DNA of 64,000 nt from Phlebiopsis flavidoalba. Taxonomy: Eukaryota; Basidiomycota; Agaricomycetes; Polyporales; Phanerochaetaceae. Within the stretch, counting starts at the first letter, position 1; every line of letters starts with the position of its first letter. Both the position numbers and the translations under genes were made by a program. The stretch is taken from assembly GCA_035772785.1 (NCBI GenBank), contig JAOCPU010000001.1:930001-994000 (forward strand). The letters are read 5' to 3'. Positions 10,252 through 21,960 of this stretch are shown here, one piece after another. The notes under the pieces are model-generated. The model worked only from the letters and a program-made list of their open reading frames with translations, was not told where the DNA came from and searched no databases.

Positions 10252-12988
10252 CTAATCGCTGCGCGGACGCTGCGCCTGCGCCTGCTGCTGCTGCTGATGC
10301 GGCGGCACGACGTCGAACCCGCTCTGGCCGAGGTCCGCAGGGGGAGCGCCGCCGTCTCGTCGAGGGCCTCGTGCGCGAGGAGCGCACGGCGCTCGTCGGC
10401 GTGCTCCGGGCTGCGCGCCGGCGACGTCGCGCGGGCGGAGGAAGCGGGGCGGCTGGGATGAGGTCGTCTTTGAATGTCGATGTTCCGTAGCTGTAAATTC
10501 TAGGGGTTAATAAGATAGGGGGAGGGAGGGGGAAAAGGCGTACACACGAGCAGCGCGAAACCCGCGACCTGGGAGGAGCGACAGCGGCCAGACGAGGCGC
10601 TCCCAGCCAATGGCCGAGCGAGATGACCCAGATGGAGAGCGTGCGGCAGGTGTCGGTGAGGCTGCGCGCGCGTCGCGCTCACGTGGCGCGTGACCGAGAG
10701 GCCGAAACAAAAAAAGTGAAGAGCGAGATGCTCAGCGCGATCGCGACGCCGCTCCAGAGCATCCGCGGGCGAGTTGAGCATCTGCGTGAGGCCGCGCCCG
10801 AATTGGGGCCAGCGCGAGGTCGAAAGAACGGCTTGCTGGCTCGGCGGCAGCGAGGGCCGCAGGAGCGGGAGCAGCCGGCATAATGAGCAGCAGGATGCTC
10901 AGCGTCCCGAAGAGGCCCTCGAAGCCGACGGCGACGAGGGGCCCGACGGCAGTACCGCTCCATGATCTTTTCTGTGGACGGACACGGTGAGCGGCGCGTC
11001 GCGGCGGGAGGGGACAGCGGGGCTGGGCGCACCTTCTACGACGAACTGGGTTGCCGTACTGGGAACAAGCGGTGAAAGAAGGGGCGTCAGCGTCCGCTCT
11101 GCACGTGTCACCGTGGCCACGGGAACGCGGAAGCATGGGGTGGGTGCAGCACATGGTGCGCGAGCCAAAAACGCAAGAGTGTTTAGACGGGGAAGACGGA
11201 AGGCTGCGCGCAGCGGCTTCCAGTGTGCCTCGTGGGCGCGAGAAGGGCAACCCTCGAGGATGCGCGCCAAGATGCGAGAAGGTTAATGGCCTGCGTGGGA
11301 CGATACACGCAAAGACCGGCAATGGCGGGGCGGCCGTCGTGAAACGTAAAAACGCAAACAGCACGGTTACTCACAAGACTTGGGCGAACAAGATGAAAAA
11401 ACACGCCTGCGGCGTCATGAGCCAGTGTGTCGCGGGGGTACATACACACACGACATGGACGCACCGACGAGGACCCTGGTGACCTCTGGAGACTCGATCG
11501 GCTCGGGCGGCGGCACGGGCGCAGAGGGCGACGTTCCATTCGCGTTTGCGAACGCGGAAAGAAGGCCGACGGAGGCATCCTTGACGGCGTCCTTGACCAT
11601 GGAGCCACTGAGGCCGACGATGGAGACACCGGCCATGACCGTGACGAGCGAGAGCCCACCTGCGGCCGCGGACCGTCAGCGAGTGTGCAGCGCGAGAAGC
11701 GCAGGTGCTTACTGGTACAGCCACAGCCGCCGGCTCAGGAAGACGACGCTGAAGATGCCGACGAAGAGCACAAGCGCGCCGCGCGTCATTTGGTAGATAG
11801 ACACCGGGGTGTACAGTAAGCCGACATTCATAAAGCTGCCGGGACACGTTAGCCTCTGTCGCCCACACGAACGCGGATAGGAAAAGGCGTTGAACCACAG
11901 GCGTGCCGGCCGGGGTGGCGTCGGCGGGCGGAAAAGAGAACAAGAAAAGAAAGAAAGAAAAAAGAACAAGGAGGGCCGGCGCGGCGGGAGAGCACGCGCC
12001 GTGGGAAGGAAAGGCAGAAGCACGGGGGGCTCGGGCAGCTCGGAAAAGAAGGCTTCGCGGGGAGCGCACGCCGACAGCCACCGCGGCCTTCGCGAGACGG
12101 AAGCGAGAGACCTGCGCTGAGCTCACAGCCGTCACGGAGACCAACGCGGGCGTCCCCCCTGTCCGGGCGCTGCTGCAGCTGCTGCGACGCCAGCGCTCGG
12201 GGCCGCGACGACAGAAGCGTGCCAAAACAGACGGCGCGCGGTGGGCGCAGCCAAGACTACCACTCACCGTGGTCCCGGTCAGGTCACACGCCGCGGGGAG
12301 CCAGAGCAGCAGATACGCCCACCCCCGCATCGGCCGCGCCTCGCCCGCCTTGGCGGTGCAGCGGGTGCAGCGGCCTCGCCTTCCGTCGACGCGAGCGGAG
12401 GCGCCCGCATGAGGTCTTCGTCCGCGTCAGTGTCTGTGGGGAGGGTGCACGGGCGGGTGGGCACGCCTGCGCGCGCGCGTTGACTAGCGTGACGATGACG
12501 GGGAGGAAGCCTGTTTGTTGTTAGGGATGGTGATTGTGTTGGGTGATGGAACGGCCCAGATAGACATGGGGAGCATCAGATGACAGCCGTAAGCGCGAGA
12601 GCAGACCAACAACACTAGAATACGCACAGAGCATCTCTCCGACTGTGGCGGGCGGTTGTCGCGGCGGCGCACAGAGGACGAGTAAGTGACGGCATCGCAC
12701 AGGCAGGGAGACGGCCGACGCACGGAACATCTGCAGCGTTTGCCACACCGGCTGCTCGTAGAGGACATGGTGGCGCGGATTGGGGTCGTTGCAGTTCTCG
12801 ACGCATTGCATGTCCTGCGCGGAAATGAGTGCCAGCACTTGGTTGGGCGCCTCCTAGTGCGAGAGACTTGCCTGCCACTTGCTCCAGAGCGAGTTACTGG
12901 AGCCCTGCGCAAGCTTCAGAATTGACACAACGACCAAGATGATGCCACACACCGTTATGAGCATGCCCGCAAATGAGTATGGGGACAT
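10252..12988 (-). CDS. SLC35F6-type drug/metabolite transporter superfamily membrane protein
   Basis: Multi-pass membrane protein of the EamA/SLC35F family; the human member SLC35F6 is lysosomal/mitochondrial, and the substrate is unknown. The minus-strand order is MSPYSFAGMLITVCG (start, ATG at 12988), SLWSKWQ, then QCVENC and FEQPVWQTLQMF, VGEMLC, LPAACDLTGTT near 12290, then MNVGLLYTPVSIYQMTRGALV with LFVGIFSVVFLSRRLWLYQ near 11710-11830. This is followed by MAGVSIVGLSGSMV, a variable hydrophilic loop, FILFAQVL, KIMERYC, APLVAVGFEGLFGTLSILLL, FGLSVTRHVSATARS, DTCRTLSIWVISLAIGWERL and VAGFALLVYGT. The last intron splices GT|C TAC GGA in phase. The tail is Pro/Arg-rich with a Gln run before the TAG at 10252-10254. 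Many introns and frequent one-base indels. Divergent from the arrestin gene. Confidence 0.87.
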
Positions 12989-13661
12989 AGAGCGAGGACG
13001 GCATGGTGGTGGCCGTCGCTGAGGAGGGATGTGCGACTCGCAGCCGGGCGGAGGGCGACGGACGTGGGGGCAGCGCGGGCGTCTGTGGCGACCGGATAAG
13101 GCTGCGCCGCGGCTAAAGGCAGCGTGGGAACCCTGGCCAAAGCGGGCCATGGCCGGATGCAGAGGGAGGAGGCCGAGCTTGGTGGCGCATGGTGTGACCG
13201 GGAGAAGCGTGCGAGCGTGACCACGAAGGGCTCCCTCCCCAGCCGGCGGCGGCGAGCCCCTGCGGTCGCGGCGCGCACTGTGTCTCGCATTTTTCCGCAT
13301 TTTCCGCCGCATTTTTGTGCGTGGGCGGGGGAGGCCCGCGCGGGAGGAGGGCGGCGGGCGCAGGGCGCGGTGGCGGCGGTCGAGGCTTGGGGTTGGAGCC
13401 TGCGAACATGGCAAGGCTTTGAGAAGCGGAGGGCCAGTGATGTCTTCGATGCTTCCAAACACTATCCCATCTTTTCGCCAAAAGCGGCGAGCGCGCACTA
13501 CTTACATGTGAACCAACGGCCTGCCTGCGCCCCCCTTCTCTTCCCTCTCGTCCACTCGTCCACTCCCTCTGCCCCCCGCGCCGTGCCCCGTCGCCGTCCG
13601 CGTTTGCCCCCACGGTCGTCCACCGCCCCCCACCCCGCCCACGCCGGCGACCGCCTCCGCC
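12989..13661. promoter_or_regulatory. Divergent intergenic region, transporter/arrestin
   Basis: A 673-base region between two divergent ATGs, GC-rich, with pyrimidine-rich sequence (13520-13660) directly before the arrestin start, as is usual for basidiomycete promoters and 5' leaders. Open frames across it are compositional. Confidence 0.45.
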
Positions 13662-15800
13662 ATGGTCCAGCTCTCCCTCTCCACCACCAAGGGCAACTCG
13701 GGCTCCGCAATTTCCCCTATACCGGCTTTCCTTGGCCTCACCTCCATACGCGTAGAGGGTATCGTCCGCACTCGCTTTGACGAGGACCGCAAGCCCATAC
13801 CCGCCAAGGCCCTCACCGTCTCGGTCCGCGCCTACGAGTCGCGTCAGACCCGCCATGGGGGGCACCCACACTTGCTTGGAGCCGCCTGCTCGTCGACTAC
13901 AGCCAGACGCTCTGGAGAAAGCCCGACGGCCAGCAGTTTTGCAGACCTTGGCGAGTCCGAATCTCCGTTCCGGATCACCCTCCCCAAGCGTGGTCGCAGG
14001 GTTCAGCACCGCAAAACTACCAGGACTACAGGACATATTGGAGGGTCGAAGCCGGTGCTTTTGTCATCATTTACATTCGGCCAGCCGTGTGGGCATCCTT
14101 CTGACCAACGCTTCCTCCCACCCATCTGCTCAAGTTGTGCGCCCATCTGCCACCCTCCATCTGCCAATCCTCGCGGTCATGCGATCGGCCCGTTTACCTT
14201 GTTCCCACGTTTGATCGCCTCCTTATGTCCGTGCGCGCTGACGACGACATGCAGTCCTCGAAACATGTACCCCATGTCGCGGCGCGTCGGGGTGCCAGGA
14301 TAGTCAAGCAGTTTGAACGGGGGGGTCCTCCTCTCATCCGACCTACGACATACCGCCGCCGCTTGCCCCCACCGACACCCCCGCACCAGTCCATGGTTTG
14401 GCGCTCACACTGTCTCATCCTCGTCGAGCACCAGCCCCCCGACGCTCTCACATGCGACAAACAAGTCCACCGTGCGCGCCGGTCCTCCATTACAATCTAT
14501 CGACATCCCCCCACACCAAACCCGATAGGGCCCGTCCGACCTCCTGTTCACCTCGGTCTTTATTCGACCGCTCGATCCGTCGGGTCTTGATACGGAGCGC
14601 ATCGCTCCTGGTCGAACGGCGGAACTGTAGACCTCCACGATGTCGATACCCCCCCGGAGCAGCAGCAACACAACAACCACCCCAGATCATCATAGCTCTA
14701 CATAAGTCTTCCCGAACGGGAAGCGGTGCCCGAACACGACGGCTTTTGCCGTACACGCACCGTCCCCACGCACGACACGACCGTGGAGTTCCCTGGCCTA
14801 CGAGACGGGGGCATCCTCTGGCACCGCTACGTCGCGGACGCCACTGATACCGACCGGGCGACGACGCCTTCGAACGGCTCTTCCAGCGCGCCTTCGTCGT
14901 CGCATTCGCAACCGTCCCCACCGACGCCGTCGCACAAGACGGTTGTCTCCAACGGTCCGCGCATGCCGGCGCCGAGGATGGTTACCATGTTTGCGCTCGA
15001 CCGGGAGACGGGCGTGTGGGAGCAAGTGACGATCTCGTTTGCAATGGCCCCGCTGCGCGTAGCCATTCGCGATGGGCGACTGGTGCGAGAACGAATGCGG
15101 AGGGAGCCTCGGGGCCGTGAGCTTCTGGCGTGCAGCATCCCTGCGTGAAGGTCTGCAGCGTCCACTGGGGTTTCTATAGTGAATATACCGCGTGGGTGGG
15201 GGCTGACCATCCCCCTTAGGTCATCGTGACGTCGCCCTTCGGGCACCGAGTCCATTGACCTTGCGCCGCCGGGAGCTGTCTGTTGTGATTGACGAACGAC
15301 GCCGAGCGGCGGCACGCGCTCGCGCAGTACGCAGACAGATGCGCAAACGCGTCCGCGTCCAAGAGCCGCGCGCGTGCCGACCTCGCCGAGCCCGAACCCC
15401 GCGGGGGCCCGACGCGCTCACGCCGCGCACCGACCGCCCCGCGCCGCTCCCGCTCGGGTACACCCCGGCCCGGAAGAGCGCAGAGCAGCGGCAGCGCCCC
15501 GCGCCAGAGCTCGTCCTCGCACGGCCGCGCATGCCCGCGACGCCCACCTGCGGCGTCCTCGCACCCGTTCCTCGGGCTCCGCTGGCAAGCGCGAGAAGAG
15601 CAAGAAGCCGCGCCGCCCGCACACGAGCGCCGGCCCGCGCGAACCAGCGACATCGTCGACGTCCGCGTCGGCGGCGGCGTCCCCCGTGCCCTCGCCCGCG
15701 CCCGGTCCCCCGCGAACGGCTTACACCACACACCACCACCCACACCCACCAGACACCTCGGCCCCGATAACGCCCCCGGGGGCCATCGATGCCGTCGCAC
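13662..15800 (+). CDS. Alpha-arrestin-like protein (LDB19 type)
   Basis: Arrestin-fold adaptor; fungal members recruit the Rsp5 ubiquitin ligase to plasma-membrane transporters. The start at 13662 has a CCGCCATGG context and gives MVQLSLSTTKGNSGSAI. Then GLTSIRVEGIVRTRFDEDRKPI and KALTVSVRAYESRQ form the N-terminal arrestin strands, followed in shifted frames by LLVDYSQTLWRKPDGQQF, FPFRITLP and NYQDYRTYWRVEA. Later come PVDLLFTSVFIRPLDPSVSIRSASLLVERRIE (14540-14640), LDRETGVWEQVT near 14995 and, after an intron at about 15178-15219, FGTESIDLAP with ELSVVIDERRRAAA. The tail is Arg/Pro/Ser-rich (SGSAGKREKSKKPRRPHTSAG near 15570-15650). The exact stop is unresolved; about 15770-15943 is possible. 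Assignment to the LDB19 group is by remembered resemblance and is less sure than the arrestin fold. Confidence 0.75.
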
Positions 15801-15943
15801 GCACGCGCGAAACGTCATTGTGGCAGCGCACACCGCTACTCGCCGGACCACGACAGCAGCGAGGGCGCGCCCGGTTTTTTTTTTTTTGGACGCGGGACGC
15901 CGCCGTGATCGCGTTTCCAGAGCCATCAACAACGGACCTATAA

Positions 15944-18130
15944 AATCAACGTTCCAGAGCGGTAAACACGGAAAAGGAACTTCACGGGGCTCAAAAAAAA
16001 ACTGGGATCACGGCGGCCCGCGCGCGAAGGAGATGGCGCTGTAACGGGCGGAGCCGGCGCGCGACGGCGGCGGCGGTAACGACGCGCTCGCTCGTGCTTC
16101 GCCAGGGAGGTGGTCGCGGGCGTGCGGATGGAGCGCGTGCAGACGCGCGTGGAGGTGGTGCCTGCGGCGGCGGGATCACGACAAGTCGGAGCTCATCCGC
16201 GGAGTGGGAGGAGGAGCCTCGTGTCGTATCGAGTAACTGGCGAGGACGTGCGGAGAAGCAACGTGGCTCCACGTTTTGGCGGCGGCACCGGGATAAGCAC
16301 CAGACGCCCAAGGACGCGACGCGTGCTCAAGACGCGCATCGCTGCGTGTGATGCGCCGCGCCCTTGTGCGCCATGGTGGCGTTTGTGCGGCGTGCCAAGG
16401 CCTTCGCGAGGCCTCGAGGCGGGGTGTCCCACGGTGCTGCGCATGCTCGGTGTGCTGGTGGCGTCATTTGGCTACTGCGGTGCACGGGTGATGAGCACGG
16501 GTCACGCCGTCGGTCCCCTCCCCACCCTGCACGAAGCACCCTCCCTCGCCGCGCTCTGTGTCTCCCCTTTGCGACTTCGCCTCCGCCGGTCGGGCCCCCA
16601 TTCACTTTCTATTCTTTTTTTGCATAACGTGCGCAAAACGCAACGGCACCGTTTTTTTTCGTGCTATTTATTGTACACACACCCTCGTATTTGTCGACAG
16701 CCACGGACTCCGCTATCCGCCCACCCACGCATCCATCCCTCTTTTTTTTTCGAATGTTGCTGATCCTCGTAGTCTAACCGCAGATATATCCATCCCCACC
16801 GCATCGAAGGCCAAGTAAAACTGTAGCATCTACTCGTAATATCATGAACGCATAGGATCCAATTTTTCGTACACATAAACATTGCATTTCCCCACGGATA
16901 ACACACACCCCCGTGCTGAATTGAATTCTAGACGCATCGCCCTTGTACTCGTAGCTAACGGCGAGGCGGAAGCCCACATAAACGGAAAAGAACAACACTA
17001 TTCTTGTCGATCTTCTGCCCGGCGTGACCAGCCTTTCCCACCGCGCTACCCTCCGAGGCTTCCCCACCTCCCTGCTCGTCCTGCGCCCGACGCGCCGCGC
17101 GCCAGAAAGCACCCGCGAGCTCGAATGAGCGCATGGAATCCGTGCTGCGGAAGGCGCGGCGGCGACGAGCGGCTCCCGAGGCGGATGACGTTGGTGCGGA
17201 TGACTGTGCATCTGAGGCCCGTTGCTAAACTGTGGCTGCGGGGTGCTGTGTGTCGGGAATTGTAGAATACACGCTTGGGCGGAGGGAGGTGCTGTGACGC
17301 GGCTTCTGGTGTGCAGCTGGTGCTGTACGGCTTCCGAGGTGAGCTAGGCTCCTTGCGAGGTGGGAGTACCGTTGGGGTGGACAAGGGGGCGGGATCGTGT
17401 GCTTGAAGGCCTCGACGAGGACGGCGGGAGATTGAAATGTTGGATGGTGTTGGGGGTCGACCATCTGCCAGTAGAATCGATTGGGTGTGCTTGGCCGCGG
17501 TGCGTAGGAATCTGCGTGGCAGTTGGCGTGGCGGCTAAATATAATTGCTTTATTGGTCTTTTGTGCTGGCGATTATTGTTTTTCGTCCGCGGTCGTAAGT
17601 GATTGTGATTAACAAGGCGGTTGGAGTATCAGTAGTGCGATTCAGCGGTTGCGTACATTGGGGGCGCAATTTGAAAGTTGTCAGGTTTACAGGTAAGGCT
17701 ACTCAAGAGGCGGTTCGAGCTTTGTACTGGTTTAACGGTGCTCCATTCTTACGAGGACGGTTTACAGAACTTCGAATGACGTTTCTTCTTTTACTAGTAC
17801 TGTATGATTACCTTTACTTTTGTTATGGGTTAAATGTGAAAGTGATCGCGTAGGAGAGCATAGGATTCCTTGAAAACATGCCCGCCACAGCCTTGTCGCT
17901 CGGGGTCGTCGTGTTGATGCATTTGAGTTACTTTTAGGCGTACACCGCAGGTGCGTGAATGGGCTCGACAGAAAAAATGTGCATCCTCGGATTGCCACAC
18001 TTTTCACCTCTTGCTGCAAGAGCAGCACATTATTCAGACGTGACATAAAACATGACGAGTCACCACACAACAGTGGACAGTGACTTGACGCGTCTCGTCA
18101 CCGCGTGCACGATCATTCCTTCACCGTGAC
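15944..18130. other. Gene-poor stretch, mostly non-coding
   Basis: Follows the arrestin tail. 15950-16560 is GC-rich, with open frames rich in Arg and Ala and no family signal; part could be a damaged extension of the arrestin C-terminus. 16600-16760 is T-rich and resembles 3' UTR or spacer. 16770-17590 holds two minus frames (145 and 112 codons) that I do not recognise. 17590-18130 is AT-richer with no supported gene. Confidence 0.35.
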
Positions 18131-18159
18131 TTGTTCTACATCTCACAAAGACAAAACCG

Positions 18160-19950
18160 ATGATGCCTATGACGCGCAAAGCAGCCGCCAAAACCGAGAG
18201 TAATACAAACGCCACAAGCTCCACCAGGCATCAAGCCCGTCGCAAAGAGGCGGAGGGGAAAGCCCCGAATGCAAAGACCACAAAGTATGCTGCTTGGCCG
18301 ACGTGCCCGTCGATGTCTTTGGGAGGTACGCGCCCCAATCACGGTGTCCAACCAATATCTACTAAACGGCATTTTTTTGCACAGATTGTCGGTGTACCAT
18401 GGAGCCACCATCGATCTGCTGTACCTCGCGCGCATCCAACAAGGCCTTTCGCCGTGTGCGCTCGTGGCCCGCAGCGCGCGCAAGGTGTGGCAGGCCGCGA
18501 TCGCGAACGTGACCGACATTCCCCTACCCAGAATGCCCGGAAGATATCGTCGAGACCCGCGTGGATCCATCTGGCTCTTCGTCAATGTCTGTCACGTACG
18601 CTTTCTTTTTTTTTTTTTTTTTTTTTTTCCGTCGTCCGATCGGGGCCAGACGCACGCTGACATGCTACCGCAGGTATTGCAGGGCGGAAGAACGGAACTC
18701 TTTGCGGACTTCATTGGGAGTTTAGGATGCGGTTCTGCCCCGCATGCAGAAGGGAAAACAAAAGGGTGCAGTAGTTACTCCCTTTTGCGCCCCTGCCGCG
18801 TGTGTTTGAATGCCTGCGTGTCTGACGTCGACGCACACGGCAGCGGAGTGCAAGTTTCCCCCGCGATACGCCCCGTGAGCTCAAGGGCCACGTCACGAAT
18901 GCGACCTCGGCAGCGGACGGCAGCGCGTACATTCTCAACCTCTGCGGTCTTCAACACCGAGCACTCTAATCGTGAGTCCTCACCAAACGTTGCTTCACCC
19001 CACGAGTGATGTTTTGATCTGAGTGACGCTAGATAAGGGCGCTGGCGGAACAACCTGAGATACCCCATACCGGGCCTCACTCGACTAGCCATCGATAGGA
19101 GCTGACAGCAGACCCTGTTGGATGCCACGAGCCCCGAGGACGCGGGTCAAGATCATCGAGGAGCCGGCAGAGCGATGATGAATAGCAGGACGAGATGTGC
19201 GGCTCCCGATCCGCTCATAATACTAGCTAACAGGCTTTTACAGCATGCTTGGCGCGGCGTAAACTGGGGAAAACATGATGCGGGAGGCAAAGTCCCAGGA
19301 CAACCAGCAGATCCAGGCGTCGCGGCGCAAATGGCGTGAGCCCTCGCATCTGCGCGCAGACCCGGCTGTTTTGCTGACGGGTGTTGTGACTAGGATTTCG
19401 TCGCGAAGCTCCGCACGCTCGGCTACGGGCCCCTGTATCGACGACATGGCTTTGAAGAGCGCAACGCCTTTGTCGAGCTGCGCGGCGTCGCGCAGCAGCG
19501 GGCCCGCCTCACCGAGCGCGGTTTTAAGCCCATGTCGCGCCTTTGGTGGCTCTCGACTCATACGGTGTGATAGCGTGGTCGAGTATCCAGGCCGAGGTGC
19601 TCAAGTACATGGACCAGATCAAGAGCGACTGGGAGGAGTACGGAATCAAGATGGCATCGAGGGGTGGGACGGTGTCGATCCGCTCGACCAGAACGATGAG
19701 GTGGTCCGGATGCTGCGCGCCACTGATCCGAGGCTTGCGCACAACCCCAAGTACTTACTCGCGTTTACCGGATTTAGTCTGAATGCTTACTGACAAATTT
19801 TTGTTTGTAGGAAATTAAGGGAGGAATATTCTAATTGGGCTTAGCCTTTGGCCGAAACACGCAGGGGAAATTGGTAAGGAAGGTACGATGGGATGCTGTG
19901 GACTTCTCGTGTCCCCGCACGTTTGATAAGTGTCATTCGCAGTAGGTATA
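18160..19950 (+). CDS. F-box protein, copy 1 (agaricomycete family)
   Basis: Probable substrate-recognition subunit of an SCF ubiquitin ligase. The N-terminus MTRKAAAKTESNTNAT (ATG at 18160 or 18169) leads through a basic stretch to LADVPVDVFGE, an intron, then the F-box core IDLLYLAR...AFRRVLVARSARKVWQAAIANV at 18400-18510. CPEDIVETRVDPSGSSSMSVT follows, then an intron carrying a 23-T run (about 18597-18673), then VLQGGRTELFADF. The C-terminal half has the family's helical part, DFVAKLRTLGYGPLY near 19395-19435, ERNAFVELRGVAQQRALTERVWSSIQAEVLKYMDQIKSDWEEY near 19455-19640, and probably another intron with a GTAC donor near 19750 leading to KLREEYSNW near 19815. Its end is approximate. Copy 2 immediately follows and shares the N-terminal, F-box and KLR..G.GP segments. 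Confidence 0.7.
18606..18628 (+). repeat. T23 homopolymer in intron of F-box copy 1
   Basis: Uninterrupted run of 23 T inside the intron between the MSVT and VLQGG exons. Likely an expanded polypyrimidine tract; length is prone to sequencing error. Confidence 0.8.
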
Positions 19951-20390
19951 CCAAACGAAACGGTTCAGATACAATCTTAATGTCATGCTTGCTAGTCTAA
20001 AGCTATTTTTATTATTTCAAACGCAGTGTACCTAAGTAGACGATGCGATCAACTATATCGTCCGTTCCCATTTAACAGCATCGACGTGACGGCGCTTGTT
20101 ATGTGGCGTCGCGTCAGCCGTCGGTCACCTATAAGGAAAGGGTCACGCACAGGGTGCCCGGCATTTTATTCGCCCTGACCCTGCAGACACCCATGTGGGC
20201 CCAAAAATGGAGGGGCAGCATAGCGAAGATACTTTGAGATGCTGAAAGATGGCAAAGCATAAGCACATCTGTCAGAGTGTACGAAAATCACAGTGAAAAG
20301 GCACAAGCAGTGATCAATAACGGAGCGTGACAACCTAGTCTGTGACGCGCATCGCGTCCCTCTGCTTGATCCTCCACGACGCGCGATAAA
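19951..20390. other. Spacer between the two F-box genes
   Basis: AT-rich, no coding signal. Contains AAAGTTATTTTTATTATT-like sequence near 20000 and probably holds the 3' UTR of copy 1 and the promoter of copy 2. Confidence 0.4.
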
Positions 20391-21960
20391 ATGCCGCGTT
20401 AAAACGACGACAAAAGCGGCGAATGATACGAAAACGATCGAAATGGCAAAGCCCCCCGCGAAGACGCGAAGAAAAGGGGCGGGGAAACGCGAACCTCAAG
20501 GTTGCAAGCTCGCAGATGTACCTGTGCATGTTTTTCTGCCAGGTGTGTTTGGTGTATTATTACGCGTTGGAGCACTTCGCGTAAACCCAACTGCCTAGAT
20601 CGCCATGCGCCTGCAACCAGTAGACCTTCTACATCTCGCGCGGACGAACAAGAACGTTCCGACGCGTACTCATGAAGCGCGCCTCGCGTAATGTATGGCA
20701 TAGCGGCCATCCGGAACGTGACGAATACTGCCCTTTCGACACCATTCCGGATGACATCACTGAGCCGGCATTTATCAACCTGCTTTTTGGCAACTTTTGC
20801 CATGTGCGTACATATCCTTTTAGGAAGCATATAACCGCTGATTCTATGAGTGGGACTCAGGATTGTATGAAGAAGGGAGCTTTCATTATATACTGGGAGT
20901 CCAGAGCGCGATTTTGCCCCTCGTGCAAGAAGAAAGCGTAGGTTAATCAGACTACTGATTTCCTTTTTTTTCTGGTCATATCAGCGTCAGACAGCGAACG
21001 CACATTTCCAGATGGCACCAAACAGACCTTGGCCGAACATTTTAACGTCGGATTCGAGGATTCAGTGGCAGAAGTAAAAATTCTTTCTTGAGCTCATCCC
21101 TGTGCTACAACGAAAAGAGACACTGCCGCTGCGTATGACATGCCCATTCGCTGCCATACGCGGTCTTCCACTGACAAAGTCAATAACGTCAAGTCATACA
21201 CATGGGATCGGCGTCACCTACAAGCACAGAGCATCGGACTATGAGGCACTAAAACAAGAGTTTTGTTGCAGGCGACCGTGGAAGAGCGGACTGTGATCGT
21301 CCAGAGGAGAAAAGAGGCCATGACGGCGATTCGTGCGGTATGTCGTCTGCAGTCGTCTGGTCCAATCTTTGCGCTCACGAGACAGCAGAACCTTTCCTGC
21401 AATGCGTGTGCTGGGAAACTCTTCAGCGGATTGCTCGCTCCGACGACATACAGCAAGTCCTGGAAACACGTCGCAAAATCGTGAGTCATGTTGTTGCTTG
21501 GGAGTCTATAGAGTGTCACTTACATCCGCCCCGGGTCTACGCCCCCACCCCGCTTCTAGGATTATTACAAAGTCTCCGTGAGCTCGGATGGGGCCCCATG
21601 TATTGACAACATGACCTTCCAGGAACGCAACGGCTTTGTGGAACTCCGGAAAGTGTCCAAGGCGGACCTCTCACCGATCGTAAGTGGGTACCATCCTTCT
21701 GTGACTACATGGACGGGGGCTAATCGCTCATACACAGGCTGGTTAACTATCAAGGAAAGATGTCCCTTGATTATCATGAGAATGGTTCAATCTTTGCAGG
21801 ATGGCACTGGATATCGTGGAGACGGCATCGAAGTTGGGATGGAGTCGACCCCTCAGATCTTACAGTATGGTACTAAAATGTCGCGCGTGAGACCGTCGTC
21901 TGTGCCACAGTGGGTCGTAAGTGGGCGTCTGGTACCTGTATCCATCCTCTAGTATTATGC
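20391..21960 (+). CDS. F-box protein, copy 2 (paralogue of copy 1)
   Basis: Same architecture as copy 1. The start at 20391 gives MPRKTTTKAANDTKTIEMAK after correcting one indel, then PPAKTRRKGAGKR and LADVPVHVF, matching copy 1's LADVPVDVF. After an intron (GTGTGT...CTAG) the F-box continues as LQPVDLLHLARTNKNV, LMKRASRNVW and AAIRNVTNT at 20610-20740. ITEPAFINLLFGNFCHVC and ARFCPSCKKK (about 20760-20940) form the Cys-rich segment common in this family. Later exons give DYEALKQEF, TVEERTVIVQRRKEAMTAIRA (21270-21340), KLRELGWGP near 21575-21600 and FQERNGFVELRKVSKADLSPI to 21680, then an intron. The segment after 21740 is uncertain, so the end is approximate. Target and function are unknown. 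Confidence 0.7.

Noticed and set aside
8897..10387. 496-codon minus-strand open frame
   Set aside because: It starts inside the C-terminal exon of the SLC35F6-type gene, whose natural frame stops at 10252, and then runs through tandem repeats. Composition is irregular and there are no motifs.
15216..15932. 238-codon minus-strand open frame
   Set aside because: Arg/Ala/Gly-rich antisense of the arrestin C-terminal region; GC-rich DNA keeps several frames open here.
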